Source of the DNA: Gemmatimonadota bacterium
GTDB taxonomy: Bacteria; Gemmatimonadota; Gemmatimonadetes; Longimicrobiales; Gaopeijiaceae
Length of the DNA: 54,788 nt
NCBI GenBank assembly: GCA_007126575.1
Contig: SLBA01000018.1
Span: 1 to 54,788 of the forward strand
Direction: 5' to 3'
This document shows, piece after piece, positions 17,172 through 24,946 of the stretch; the stretch's first letter is position 1, and every line of letters starts with the position of its first letter. The notes beneath the pieces were generated by a model. It saw only the letters and a program-made list of their open reading frames with translations, was not told the DNA's origin and did not search any database. Position numbers and translations under genes: made by a program.

Positions 17172-17617
17172 GTCTTCTCATTGCGGCGGTCGCCCTGGCG
17201 GGCTGCATCGTGCTGTACGTCCTCCACCCGCTTCTCACCGGAGGGTCCGCCTCGATGGAGGAGGACCACCACGAGCTGACCGAGGCGCAGCACCAGAAGC
17301 GGATCGCCCTGCTGGGGCTTCGCGACGTGGAGTACGACTTCCACGCGGGGAAGCTCGACGAGTCGGATTACCGACGCCTGAAGAAGGGGCTCGCGGCGGA
17401 AGCGCTCCAGGCGATGGAGTCCGAGAGCCGGGAGCTTCGCGAGTCCGAGGGAGGCACCCTTTCCGCTGAGGTCGAGGACGAGATCGAGGCGCTGCGCACC
17501 TCGCTGCGTGAGGGTACGATCTGTCACGAGTGCGGGGAGCCGAATCCGCGGGGCAGCCGGTTCTGTGGAGAGTGCGGGACCGGACTCAGCGTCACGCGAG
17601 AGACCACGGACGCCTGA
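17168..17617 (+). CDS. CcmI-like membrane protein with C-terminal zinc ribbon
   Basis: A 149-aa protein: one N-terminal membrane helix (residues 3-20), a charged helical region with GLRDVEYDFHAGKLDESDYRRL like the start of CcmI, a Glu-rich coiled-coil stretch, and a C-terminal zinc ribbon with two C-x2-C pairs (CHECGEPN and CGECGTG, about 12 residues apart). CcmI normally guides apocytochrome to CcmH and CcmF, using a large TPR domain that is absent here. The zinc ribbon is unusual for CcmI. Position between ccmF and ccmA, with a 4-bp overlap on ccmF, supports a role in cytochrome maturation; the detailed function is inference. Confidence 0.75.
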   Translation: MSLLIAAVALAGCIVLYVLHPLLTGGSASMEEDHHELTEAQHQKRIALLGLRDVEYDFHAGKLDESDYRRLKKGLAAEALQAMESESRELRESEGGTLSAEVEDEIEALRTSLREGTICHECGEPNPRGSRFCGECGTGLSVTRETTDA

Positions 17618-17620
17618 CCC

Positions 17621-18349
17621 TTGACCGAGCCCCTTCTCGAGGCCCGGGGGCTGGTGCGCACCTTCGGGCCGGTCCGAGCGGTCGACGGGGTCTCGTTCGC
17701 CCTCACCGAGGGCGAGATCCTGGCCCTCTTTGGCCCCAATGGGGCGGGAAAGAGCACCCTGCTGCGGCTCCTGGCGGGGACCCTCCGTCCGAGCGAGGGC
17801 GAGATCCGGCTGAGGGGAGAGACGCGCGACGCCTCGGAGACGCAGTGGAGAGGGGAACTCGGCGTCCTCTCGCACCGGACCGCCCTCTACGGAGCGCTGA
17901 CCGCCCGCGAGAACCTCGCCTTCTGGGGCCGCCTGCAGGACATCGGGGATCTCGCGGACCGCATCGAGCTTCAGCTTGCCAGAGTCGGCCTGGCTCCCCA
18001 CGCCGAACGCAGGGTGGGCGGGTTCTCGCGCGGGATGCGCCAACGGCTGGCGCTGGCCCGCACCCTCCTTCACGAGCCGACCCTCGTCCTCCTCGACGAG
18101 CCCTTCACCGGCCTCGACCTTCATGCGGCGTCGCTCCTCCGCGAGGTCCTCGAGGAGCTCAGAGACGGCCGGCGCACCGTGGTGCTCGTCACCCACCAGC
18201 TCCTCGAGGGGCTCTCGCTCGCCGATCGGGTGGCGATCCAGGCCCGGGGGCGAATGGTCTTCGAAGGGGCCCGGTCCGACCTCCCCGAAGGACGCGAGGA
18301 AGAGTTCTATCGAGACCAGGTGGCGCTCGCCGAGGGGATAGGTCGGTGA
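17621..18349 (+). CDS. ccmA: Heme exporter ATP-binding protein CcmA
   Basis: The ABC ATPase of the CcmAB(C D) complex, which uses ATP to release holo-CcmE from CcmC. Walker A GPNGAGKST is at 38-46, the signature GFSRGMRQRLALARTL near 133, and Walker B LVLLDEPFTGLD near 155; the switch His is in VLVTHQLLEG. Length 242 aa. It starts with TTG three bases after the previous stop. The next gene, ccmB, overlaps it by four bases. Confidence 0.93.
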   Translation: MTEPLLEARGLVRTFGPVRAVDGVSFALTEGEILALFGPNGAGKSTLLRLLAGTLRPSEGEIRLRGETRDASETQWRGELGVLSHRTALYGALTARENLAFWGRLQDIGDLADRIELQLARVGLAPHAERRVGGFSRGMRQRLALARTLLHEPTLVLLDEPFTGLDLHAASLLREVLEELRDGRRTVVLVTHQLLEGLSLADRVAIQARGRMVFEGARSDLPEGREEEFYRDQVALAEGIGR

Positions 18350-19026
18350 ACCGCTTCTGGACCGGCGTCGCGGCGATCGCCGGCAAGGACCTGCGCGTCG
18401 AACTCAGAACGAGGGAGCGGATCGCCGCGATGGGCGCCTTCGTCGTGCTCACCGCGCTCCTCTTCAACTACGCGGTCGACCGCACCGCCGTCCACCCCCG
18501 CGAGATCGCCGCCGGGCTGATCTGGATGACGATGCTCCTGGGGGGCCTCCTCGGGCTCGGGCGCACCTTCGAACTCGAGAAGGAGGACGGCGCCTTCGAG
18601 GGCCTCATGACCACGCCCCTCTCCGCCGAGGCGCTCTACCTGGGGAAGGTCCTCTCGAACACGGTGATCCTTACGCTGATCACGGCGTTGACGGTGATCG
18701 TCTTCGCCATCTTCTTTCAGGTCGACCTCTCGGGGAACCCGGGGCCGCTCGCGGGGGTGCTCTTTCTCGGCGTCACGGGCTTCACCGCGCTCGGAACCCT
18801 CTTCAGCGGCATCACGGCGGGCACGAGGATGGGAGAGACGCTCCTGCCCATCCTCCTCTTTCCCCTCCTGGTTCCCCTGGTGACCTTCGGGGTCTCGGCC
18901 ACGGCGACCCTGATGGCGGGCTTTCCCGCGAACGAGATCCTTGGCACCTTGAGAATTCTCACGGCCTTCACCCTCCTGGCGCTCATGGCCGGGGTGGGGC
19001 TCTTTCGATTCATCGTGGAGGAATGA
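18346..19026 (+). CDS. ccmB: Heme exporter membrane protein CcmB
   Basis: The membrane partner of CcmA. Starting at the GTG at 18346 (overlapping the ccmA stop) the protein is 226 aa with about six membrane helices. Family features are KDLRVELRTRERIAAMGAFV, GRTFELEKEDGAFEGLMTTPL, and ETLLPILLFPLLVPL. The open frame extends further upstream in-frame, but that part is the shadow of ccmA. The end overlaps the ccmC start. Confidence 0.93.
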   Translation: MNRFWTGVAAIAGKDLRVELRTRERIAAMGAFVVLTALLFNYAVDRTAVHPREIAAGLIWMTMLLGGLLGLGRTFELEKEDGAFEGLMTTPLSAEALYLGKVLSNTVILTLITALTVIVFAIFFQVDLSGNPGPLAGVLFLGVTGFTALGTLFSGITAGTRMGETLLPILLFPLLVPLVTFGVSATATLMAGFPANEILGTLRILTAFTLLALMAGVGLFRFIVEE

Positions 19027-19748
19027 TGTCACTCCGGACCGTTCGGTGGGCAGGGGTCGCGCTGGGTGCGCTCGGCGTCGGACTCACCCTGCTCTTTCAC
19101 TGGCAGGTCTTCTTCTGGGTGCCCACCGAGGCTTCGATGGGGATCGTCCAGCGGATCTTCTACATCCACCTGCCGGGAGCGTGGATCGCCTTTCTCGCCT
19201 TCGGGATCGTGGCGATCTGCTCGGCCGTCTACCTCTGGCTCGGCGATGACAAGGTGGACCACGCCGCCCGCGCCGCCGCCGAGGGTGGGCTCATCTTCAC
19301 CACGATCGTGTTGACCTCGGGCCCGCTCTGGGGCAAGATCGCCTGGGGGACCTGGTGGACCTGGGAGCCGAGGCTGACCCTCACCCTGCTGCTCTGGTTC
19401 ATCTACGTCGGCTACTTCATGGTGCGCAACTCCACCGACAACGCGGAGCGGGGCAAGCGGTTTGCCGCGGTCGTGGGGATCGTGGGCGCCCTCAACATCC
19501 CCCTGATCCACATGAGCGTGCAGTGGTTCCGATCGCTGCACCCCCAGCCGGTGGTCGCCCGCCCGGACGGGCCGAACCTGCACCCCGACATGCTGACGAC
19601 GCTCCTCACGGCGCTCCTGGCATGGACCCTCGTCTTCTTCTCCCTCTTCCTCTTCCGGTACGCCGCGGCCCGCCTCGAGTCGGCCGAGGAGCTGCGGGCG
19701 CTGACCCGCGCGTCGAAGGCCCCCGGCGACGAGGTGCCCGTTCCATGA
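19023..19748 (+). CDS. ccmC: Heme-handling membrane protein CcmC
   Basis: CcmC loads heme onto CcmE. The 241-aa protein has six membrane helices and the tryptophan-rich periplasmic motif WGTWWTWEPRLT near residues 107-118. Conserved His are in FYIHLPGAW and LIHMSVQWFRSLHP. Start ATG 19023 overlaps the ccmB stop; an ATG one codon later is also possible. The stop overlaps the next start by four bases. Confidence 0.95.
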   Translation: MMSLRTVRWAGVALGALGVGLTLLFHWQVFFWVPTEASMGIVQRIFYIHLPGAWIAFLAFGIVAICSAVYLWLGDDKVDHAARAAAEGGLIFTTIVLTSGPLWGKIAWGTWWTWEPRLTLTLLLWFIYVGYFMVRNSTDNAERGKRFAAVVGIVGALNIPLIHMSVQWFRSLHPQPVVARPDGPNLHPDMLTTLLTALLAWTLVFFSLFLFRYAAARLESAEELRALTRASKAPGDEVPVP

Positions 19749-20050
19749 ATCCCAACCCGAGTTCCCCGATGCGTCTTTTCGCCCTCTCCCCGAAGCGCCG
19801 CCTCCCCCCTCTCGGCCCATGGGTTCAGGGAGGGCTTGCGGGGGCGCTGATCGTCCTCGTCGCGGTCCTCCTCCTCACGCCCGAAGCCCTCGCCGCACAG
19901 GGGGCGGGTGCGGCCCAGGCGCGCCAGATGCGCCACTTCTGGCACGTGTTCGCGGCGTACGCGATCGCCTGGCTCCTCCTCTTCGGATGGGCCGTCTCGA
20001 TCGCCCGGCGGATCCGAAGGGTCGAGGAAAAGCTCGACCGGGACCCTTGA
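19745..20050 (+). CDS. ccmD: CcmD-like small membrane protein with extended N-terminus
   Basis: A 101-aa protein with two hydrophobic segments: residues about 28-50 (GGLAGALIVLVAVLLL, then TPEALAAQG, which could be a cleaved signal) and 68-86 (VFAAYAIAWLLLFGWAVSI), followed by a basic end, ARRIRRVEEKL. The second part has the CcmD pattern: a short helix preceded by W-x-V-(F)AAYAI and followed by Arg. CcmD is usually 40-70 aa, so the N-terminal helix is extra. The ATG overlaps the ccmC stop, and position after ccmC is the usual one. Confidence 0.8.
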   Translation: MNPNPSSPMRLFALSPKRRLPPLGPWVQGGLAGALIVLVAVLLLTPEALAAQGAGAAQARQMRHFWHVFAAYAIAWLLLFGWAVSIARRIRRVEEKLDRDP

Positions 20051-21066
20051 TCGACTTGAGGTCGGACACCGTCACCCGTCCGACCCCCGCGATGCGCGAG
20101 GCGATCGCGCACGCCCCGGTGGGCGACGACTGCTTCGGCGAGGATCCGACCGTACGGGAGCTCGAGGCGACGATCGCCGGGCTCCTGGGCACCGAGCGCG
20201 CCCTCTTCTTCCCCTCGGGGATCATGGCGAACCAGGCGGGGATCCTCGCCCAGGGAGAGCCCGGCACCGAAGTGCTCGCCGAGGCCCGGGCGCACCTGCT
20301 CCACTACGAGGAGGGCTCGGTGGCCGCGCATGGCGGGATGACGCTGCGGGCGATCCCCACGGCGAGTGGCCTGCTTACCCCCGACGACGTGGCCGCCGCG
20401 ATCCGACCCGAAAGCCCCTTCCACCCCCGGGTGAGCCTGCTTGCGCTCGAGAACACGCACCTGGACTCCGGGGGGCGGGTGATGGGAGCGGCCGCCGTGG
20501 CCGAGGTCGCCGAGGTCGCCAGAGAAGCCGGACTCCGTGTGCACGTCGATGGGGCCCGCCTCTGGAACGCCGCGGTGGGGGCGGGCTGCTCCCCCGCGGA
20601 GCTGGTCGCCCCCGTCGACACCGTCATGACGAGCCTCTCGAAGGGGCTGGGCGCCCCGGTCGGCTCGATGCTCGCCGGATCCGAGGAGACGATCGGGCGG
20701 GCCTGGCGGATTCGGCGCAGGCTGGGGGGACAGATGCGGCAGGTCGGGCTCCTGGCCGCGGCCGCGCTGCACGCCCTCGACGGCTACCGGGACCGGCTTG
20801 GGGCCGACCACCGGAGGGCGGCCGCGCTGGCCGAGGGTGCCCGGACGATCCGGGGGGTCCGGGTGACCTCCCCGGAGACGAACATCGTGATGATCGAGGT
20901 GTCGGGAACCGGAATGCAGCCGACGGAGATCCTGGCGGGTCTGGATCGGCGAGGGGTGCGGATGGTGCCCTTCGGGCCGACGCGGATCCGCGCGGTCCTG
21001 CACCGCGAGATCGACGACGCCGGGATCGAGGCGGCGGTCGAGGCGCTCAGCTACGTCGTCGGCTGA
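20047..21066 (+). CDS. Low-specificity L-threonine aldolase
   Basis: A PLP enzyme that splits threonine or allo-threonine to glycine and acetaldehyde. It opens IDLRSDTVTRPTPAMREAI, the family N-terminus, with GDDCFGEDPTVRELE, and ALFFPSGIMANQ. HVDGARLWNAAV binds PLP, and Lys199 in TSLSKGLGAPVGS is the Schiff-base residue. Length is 339 aa. The TTG start overlaps the ccmD stop by four bases, so it is translated as the last gene of the ccm operon, although no link to cytochrome maturation is known. Its 3' end overlaps the convergent UPF0316 gene by 20 bp. Confidence 0.92.
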   Translation: MIDLRSDTVTRPTPAMREAIAHAPVGDDCFGEDPTVRELEATIAGLLGTERALFFPSGIMANQAGILAQGEPGTEVLAEARAHLLHYEEGSVAAHGGMTLRAIPTASGLLTPDDVAAAIRPESPFHPRVSLLALENTHLDSGGRVMGAAAVAEVAEVAREAGLRVHVDGARLWNAAVGAGCSPAELVAPVDTVMTSLSKGLGAPVGSMLAGSEETIGRAWRIRRRLGGQMRQVGLLAAAALHALDGYRDRLGADHRRAAALAEGARTIRGVRVTSPETNIVMIEVSGTGMQPTEILAGLDRRGVRMVPFGPTRIRAVLHREIDDAGIEAAVEALSYVVG

Positions 21067-21580
21067 AGAGCCAGCCCCTGCGGATGGTGCGGGGCTCCTC
21101 GACCGAGATGAAGGCCTCGGCGTCGAGGGCCTCGACGATCTTCAGGACCGAGGGGATCTGCCTTCGCTTCACGAGGGTGTAGATCATGTCGACGCGGCCC
21201 TGTCGGCCGTGCCCCGAGAACTCGGTCACCCCGAAGCCGCCCCCGCGCAGGCTGTCGGCGACCTCCTCGCCGTCGTCCTTGCAGATGATCCGGACCGTGG
21301 CGAGCCCGACCGCGAGCTTCCCCTCGACCCACAGCCCGACGAGGGTGCCGGCGCCGAAGCCCCCGGCGTACCCCAGGATGTGCCAGACGGAGTGGAGGTT
21401 CTGGATCGCGGTGCCCACCGCCAGGACCCAGACCAGCGCCTCGAAGAAGCCGATGACGGGGACGATCCGGCGCTGGTCCCGCATCGTCAGGAGCATGCGC
21501 ATCGTCGCCAGGGTGACGTCGATGATCCGGAGGCCGAAGATGATCAGCGGCCCCCAGGCGCCGGCGAACAGTTCAGTCAT
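21047..21580 (-). CDS. UPF0316 membrane protein (DUF5698 plus DUF2179 domains)
   Basis: A 177-aa protein. Three hydrophobic segments lie at residues about 10-25, 40-60 and 68-88 (LIIFGLRIIDVTLATMRMLL, VIGFFEALVWVLAVGTAI, ILGYAGGFGAGTLVGLW). A soluble DUF2179 domain follows (VRIICKDDGEEVADSLRGGG, GRVDMIYTLVKRRQIPSVLK, EAFISVEEPRTIRRG). The domain combination and length match UPF0316. Function is unknown. The ATG overlaps the stop of the upstream hypothetical gene by four bases, so the two are likely cotranscribed. Confidence 0.88.
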   Translation of the reverse strand: MTELFAGAWGPLIIFGLRIIDVTLATMRMLLTMRDQRRIVPVIGFFEALVWVLAVGTAIQNLHSVWHILGYAGGFGAGTLVGLWVEGKLAVGLATVRIICKDDGEEVADSLRGGGFGVTEFSGHGRQGRVDMIYTLVKRRQIPSVLKIVEALDAEAFISVEEPRTIRRGWLFSRRRS

Positions 21581-22035
21581 CGGGAGGGACCGGCCTTCCC
21601 CTCGATGACCCGGTTCACCGCGTTGAGCGTCGCGAGTACGGCGCCCCGGATCCGGTCGGCCTTCGGGGCGCAGACCGAGCCGATCAGGGGGCGGCTCCGG
21701 CCCTCGATACCCCGGTCCACCGCGGCCACGATGACGAGGTGGTCGAAGGCGCGAACCGCCTTCGTTCCCCGCAGGCGAAGGGAGCGATCGAGGGTGGGGC
21801 CATCGAGGATGGCGGCCAGCGTCGCCTCGGCCGCAGCCCGGTCTTCGGCCTCGGGAAGGCCCACGCTCGCCCCGTGACCCGCGCTTCGGGTGCCGTCGGG
21901 CCAGCTGAGTGTCACCTCGATGGTCCGGCTCCCGTCGGGCGCCTTGGCCGAACGGATGCCCTCGACGCGGGGACGGCCGCGAGCGGGAGTCGGCCTGGAC
22001 TGCTGAGCGTCTCGAGCGACCTCGGGCGGTGCCAT
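21577..22035 (-). CDS. Hypothetical protein
   Basis: A 152-aa soluble protein that I do not recognise. Residues about 20-60 are strand-like (RTIEVTLSWPDGTRSAGHGASV). The second half has a helix followed by a buried strand and a regular helix (FDHLVIVAAVDRGI, then RPLIGSVCAPKADRIRGAVL and ATLNAVNRVIE). No catalytic motif or membrane segment is seen. The ATG at 22035 has GAGG upstream at good distance; an earlier ATG at 22083 lies inside the likely -10 box at 22080-22085, which argues against it. It precedes the UPF0316 gene with a 4-bp overlap. Confidence 0.65.
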   Translation of the reverse strand: MAPPEVARDAQQSRPTPARGRPRVEGIRSAKAPDGSRTIEVTLSWPDGTRSAGHGASVGLPEAEDRAAAEATLAAILDGPTLDRSLRLRGTKAVRAFDHLVIVAAVDRGIEGRSRPLIGSVCAPKADRIRGAVLATLNAVNRVIEGKAGPSR

Positions 22036-22079
22036 GCGAATCACCTCGAAGCTCGGATGAGGACCGTGGGAGTGTGCGA

Positions 22080-22108
22080 ACAATGCAGCGATGGCCGGGA
22101 ATCTGCAA
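22080..22108 (-). promoter_or_regulatory. Candidate promoter for the hypothetical/UPF0316 pair
   Basis: On the minus strand TTGCAG (22108-22103), 17 bases, CATTGT (22085-22080). It leaves a leader of about 40 bases to the ATG at 22035. The -10 box is a poor match, so this is tentative. Confidence 0.35.
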
Positions 22109-22141
22109 GGTGGGGGCCGCGCCGGGCGGCCGCGAAAATCC

Positions 22142-22171
22142 TTGACCCGACGCGCACGACGATGGTAAAGT
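22142..22171 (+). promoter_or_regulatory. Promoter for the TonB-plug surface protein gene
   Basis: TTGACC (22142-22147), 18 bases, TAAAGT (22166-22171), giving a start point near 22178 and a 76-base leader. It lies back to back with the minus-strand promoter at 22080-22108. A 6-bp inverted repeat (GGCCGC / GCGGCC, 22115-22131) lies between the two. Confidence 0.5.
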
Positions 22172-22253
22172 GGGGATACGTCATGACTCGCCCGGCAGAG
22201 GGTGAAAACGCGGTTGGCGGTGGGGTGCTGCCCGCGGTTCCGGAGGGCGGGAG

Positions 22254-24833
22254 ATGCTCGCTACGAAGGGGAAAGGCCGGACAACTCGAGCCGGTGGCTT
22301 CGCGCTGCTGCTGGCGGCCGTACTGATGCTTCCAGCCACTCCGGTCTCGGGAATGCAGGTGGACCTCCCCGAACCGGTCGTGAGCGGCACCGTCAGCAAT
22401 GCGGCGACCGGTGAGCCGATCGCCGGTGCCCTCGTCCGCCTCCTCGACCCCGATGGAGAGCAGGTCCGCTCGCACCTGACGGGCTCGGACGGCCGGTTCT
22501 CCTTCCGCGCTCCCTCTCCCGGCACCTGGACGGTCGCGGTGACCCGGCTGGGGTTCGACGAGACCCGTTCGGAGCCACTGGAGCTCTCCGAGGGTGAACT
22601 TCGCACCCTCGAGCTCACGATCGCCTCCGCTCCGATCGCCCTCGAGGCCGTCGATGTCGCGGCGGCCGCCGCGGCCCTCTGCCGGCGGCTCGACCCCGAG
22701 GAAGGGAGCCTGCTCGCCCGCCTCTGGCAGGAGGCCCGCAGTGCGCTCCTCGTTCTGGCATGGGCCGAAGCCGAGGAGCGCTACGAGTTTCAGATGGTCC
22801 GGTGGGAGCGGTCGATCGATCTGATGGCCGATCGCGTCGAAGAGGAGTCCCGGGGTGCCGAAGTGCGGTCGCTGCATCCCTTCGAGACCGCTCCGGTCGC
22901 GGAGCTTCTCGCGGAGGGCTGGATCCGCCCGGCCGAGGCCACGGGCGTCTACGACTACTACGGGCTCGATGCGGCGACGCTGCTCTCGCACGAATTTCAG
23001 GACGCGCATTGCTTCGAGATCCGGGTGGATCCCGAGGTGACCGACCGCGTCGGACTCGCCTTCGAGCCGGTTCGGCGGGCCGATCGGCCGGGGGTTCGGG
23101 GGGTGCTCTGGCTCGATCGCGAGACCGCCGCCCTGGAGCAGCTCGTCTTCGAGTACACCTTTCACCCGCACGAGCCCCCGATCCCCCCGGAGCTCTTCTC
23201 GATCTTCAACGGCGAGGTGGAGTTCCGGGAGCTCCCCGACGGGGGATGGGTCGTGGATCGCTGGACCCTCAGGATGCCGCAGTACCGCCTGCAGGCGGGG
23301 AGTGGGTATCGCTCGATCGCGGGCATCGAGCGCGGGTTCACCGGACGCTTCAGCGACGTGGTCGACGAGCTGCCCTCGTGGTGGAGGGACCTGGTTCGGG
23401 ACGTCGGCTTCGGAAGTGTAGAGGAGGGTGGGGAGCTGCTCGGGATCCGGACACCGGCGGGTGAGTACCTGCCCGCGCGTGCACGTGCGGCGCTCGAGGG
23501 CGTGGTGACCGACTCGACCCGCGCCCGGGGTCTCGAGGGCGCCGAGGTCCACCTGGTGGGAACCGACCACACCGCGCGGACCGATCGACGGGGTGCGTTC
23601 CTGCTCGAGGTGCCGCTGGACGGAAACTACCTGGTGAACTTCACGCATCCCCGGCTCGACAGCCTCGGCATCGAAGCGCTTCCGGCGAGCGAGGTCTCGC
23701 TCCGCAGGGGAGAGACGGCGCGCATCGAGCTCGGTGTGCCCACGGAGCGGACCCTGGTGGCGCTGGCGTGCGAGCGGGAGCCCGGGGTCGGGAGCGAAGG
23801 GATCCTCTGGGGGCGGGTGCTGGAGCCCACCCTCGAGGACCCCCTCGCGGGGGTCTCGGTCTACCTGCGCCCCGAGGTGGAGGGGGACCCCGAGGCGGGG
23901 GATCCCGAGGTGGGGGTTCCCGTGCAGCTCCAGACCGTGACCGATGCCGACGGTCGCTACCGCTTCTGTTCGGTGCCCCCCGATCTCCGGTACCGGGCCG
24001 AAGCCGAACTCCTGGGAGTGCAGGGGCAGGGTCGAGGGGTTCGACTGGCCCCGGGGGCCGTGGTCTCGATGGACCTCTCGATCCGGATGGGGACGGTCGG
24101 TGAGCTGCGCGGAGTCGTGCGCGAAGGCGAGACCGGCCCTCCGGTGCCCCAGGCCACCGTGATCGCCAGGGGTCCGGGAGAGGCACGCACCGTCACGACC
24201 GACGCCGAGGGCCGCTTCGTCCTCTCGGAGCTGCCCTCGGGGTCGTACGAGCTGCAGGTGAACCACGTCGCCTTCCGCACCCTCGATGCCGACGTCGAGG
24301 TGGAGGGGGCGGGGCGCACGACGCAGGTGACCGTGCGGCTGCTTCGCGATGCCATCGCCCTGGATCCGATCCAGGTCGAGGTCGAGGCGCGACCGACCTG
24401 GGGCCCCCTGGCCGACGTCTATGACCGGCGCGAGCAGATGGAGCGCCTGGGAATCGGCAACTTCTTCGACCGCCGGCAGATCGAGAATGCCGGTACGAAC
24501 CGGGTGTCGAGTCTGGTGGCGAGGCTCCCGGGGGTCCGGACGGTTCCCGTCGCCGGCCGGGGAGCCGGGACCTCGGAGCTGAGGGTCCACCGCACCCGCG
24601 ACTGCGCTCCCTCGCTGTACGTCGATGGGCAACGGATGATGATCAACCCCTCGGGCGATACCGGGCTCGAGGACGCGGATGGAATGACCGAGACGATCGA
24701 CGATCTCATGCCGCTGTCGTGGATCGAGATGATCGAGGTCTACCGGAGCCTGGCCCAGCTCCCGGGCGAGTTCGCCGACGACAATGCTCGGGCCTGCGGA
24801 GCGATCGCGGTGTGGACCCGCCGGGGCCACTGA
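22254..24833 (+). CDS. Secreted carboxypeptidase-regulatory-like repeat protein with C-terminal TonB plug, no beta-barrel
   Basis: An 859-aa protein. A signal peptide is likely (GGFALLLAAVLMLPATPVSG, cleavage near residue 34). Carboxypeptidase regulatory-like (beta-sandwich) domains are visible near residues 42-125 (VSGTVSNAATGEPIAGALVR, GSDGRFSF), 415-480, 510-600 and 625-705 (LRGVVREGETGPPVPQATV, TDAEGRFVLSELPSGSYEL). The last 140 residues are a TonB-receptor plug (FFDRRQIENAGTNRVSSLVA, then LPGVRTVP, and SLYVDGQRM). No transmembrane barrel follows. It is therefore a surface or periplasmic plug protein rather than a complete receptor. The ATG at 22254 has GGAGGGCGGGAG just upstream. Confidence 0.85.
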   Translation: MLATKGKGRTTRAGGFALLLAAVLMLPATPVSGMQVDLPEPVVSGTVSNAATGEPIAGALVRLLDPDGEQVRSHLTGSDGRFSFRAPSPGTWTVAVTRLGFDETRSEPLELSEGELRTLELTIASAPIALEAVDVAAAAAALCRRLDPEEGSLLARLWQEARSALLVLAWAEAEERYEFQMVRWERSIDLMADRVEEESRGAEVRSLHPFETAPVAELLAEGWIRPAEATGVYDYYGLDAATLLSHEFQDAHCFEIRVDPEVTDRVGLAFEPVRRADRPGVRGVLWLDRETAALEQLVFEYTFHPHEPPIPPELFSIFNGEVEFRELPDGGWVVDRWTLRMPQYRLQAGSGYRSIAGIERGFTGRFSDVVDELPSWWRDLVRDVGFGSVEEGGELLGIRTPAGEYLPARARAALEGVVTDSTRARGLEGAEVHLVGTDHTARTDRRGAFLLEVPLDGNYLVNFTHPRLDSLGIEALPASEVSLRRGETARIELGVPTERTLVALACEREPGVGSEGILWGRVLEPTLEDPLAGVSVYLRPEVEGDPEAGDPEVGVPVQLQTVTDADGRYRFCSVPPDLRYRAEAELLGVQGQGRGVRLAPGAVVSMDLSIRMGTVGELRGVVREGETGPPVPQATVIARGPGEARTVTTDAEGRFVLSELPSGSYELQVNHVAFRTLDADVEVEGAGRTTQVTVRLLRDAIALDPIQVEVEARPTWGPLADVYDRREQMERLGIGNFFDRRQIENAGTNRVSSLVARLPGVRTVPVAGRGAGTSELRVHRTRDCAPSLYVDGQRMMINPSGDTGLEDADGMTETIDDLMPLSWIEMIEVYRSLAQLPGEFADDNARACGAIAVWTRRGH

Positions 24834-24836
24834 ACC

Positions 24837-24867
24837 GGGACGCTCTCACCCTCCCGCCCCGCGTCCC
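24837..24867 (+). terminator. Weak terminator-like inverted repeat between convergent genes
   Basis: GGGACGC (24837-24843) and GCGTCCC (24861-24867) with a 17-base loop lie directly after the stop of the TonB-plug gene and before the convergent glycosyltransferase gene. There is no T tract, so termination is only a guess. Confidence 0.25.
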
Positions 24868-24946
24868 TGGACTCTCGTCCCTCTACCCCCATCCCTCTAC
24901 TGACGTAAGGGGTCGCCCTTCCGGCGTCGATGGTCGGACGTTGGAC

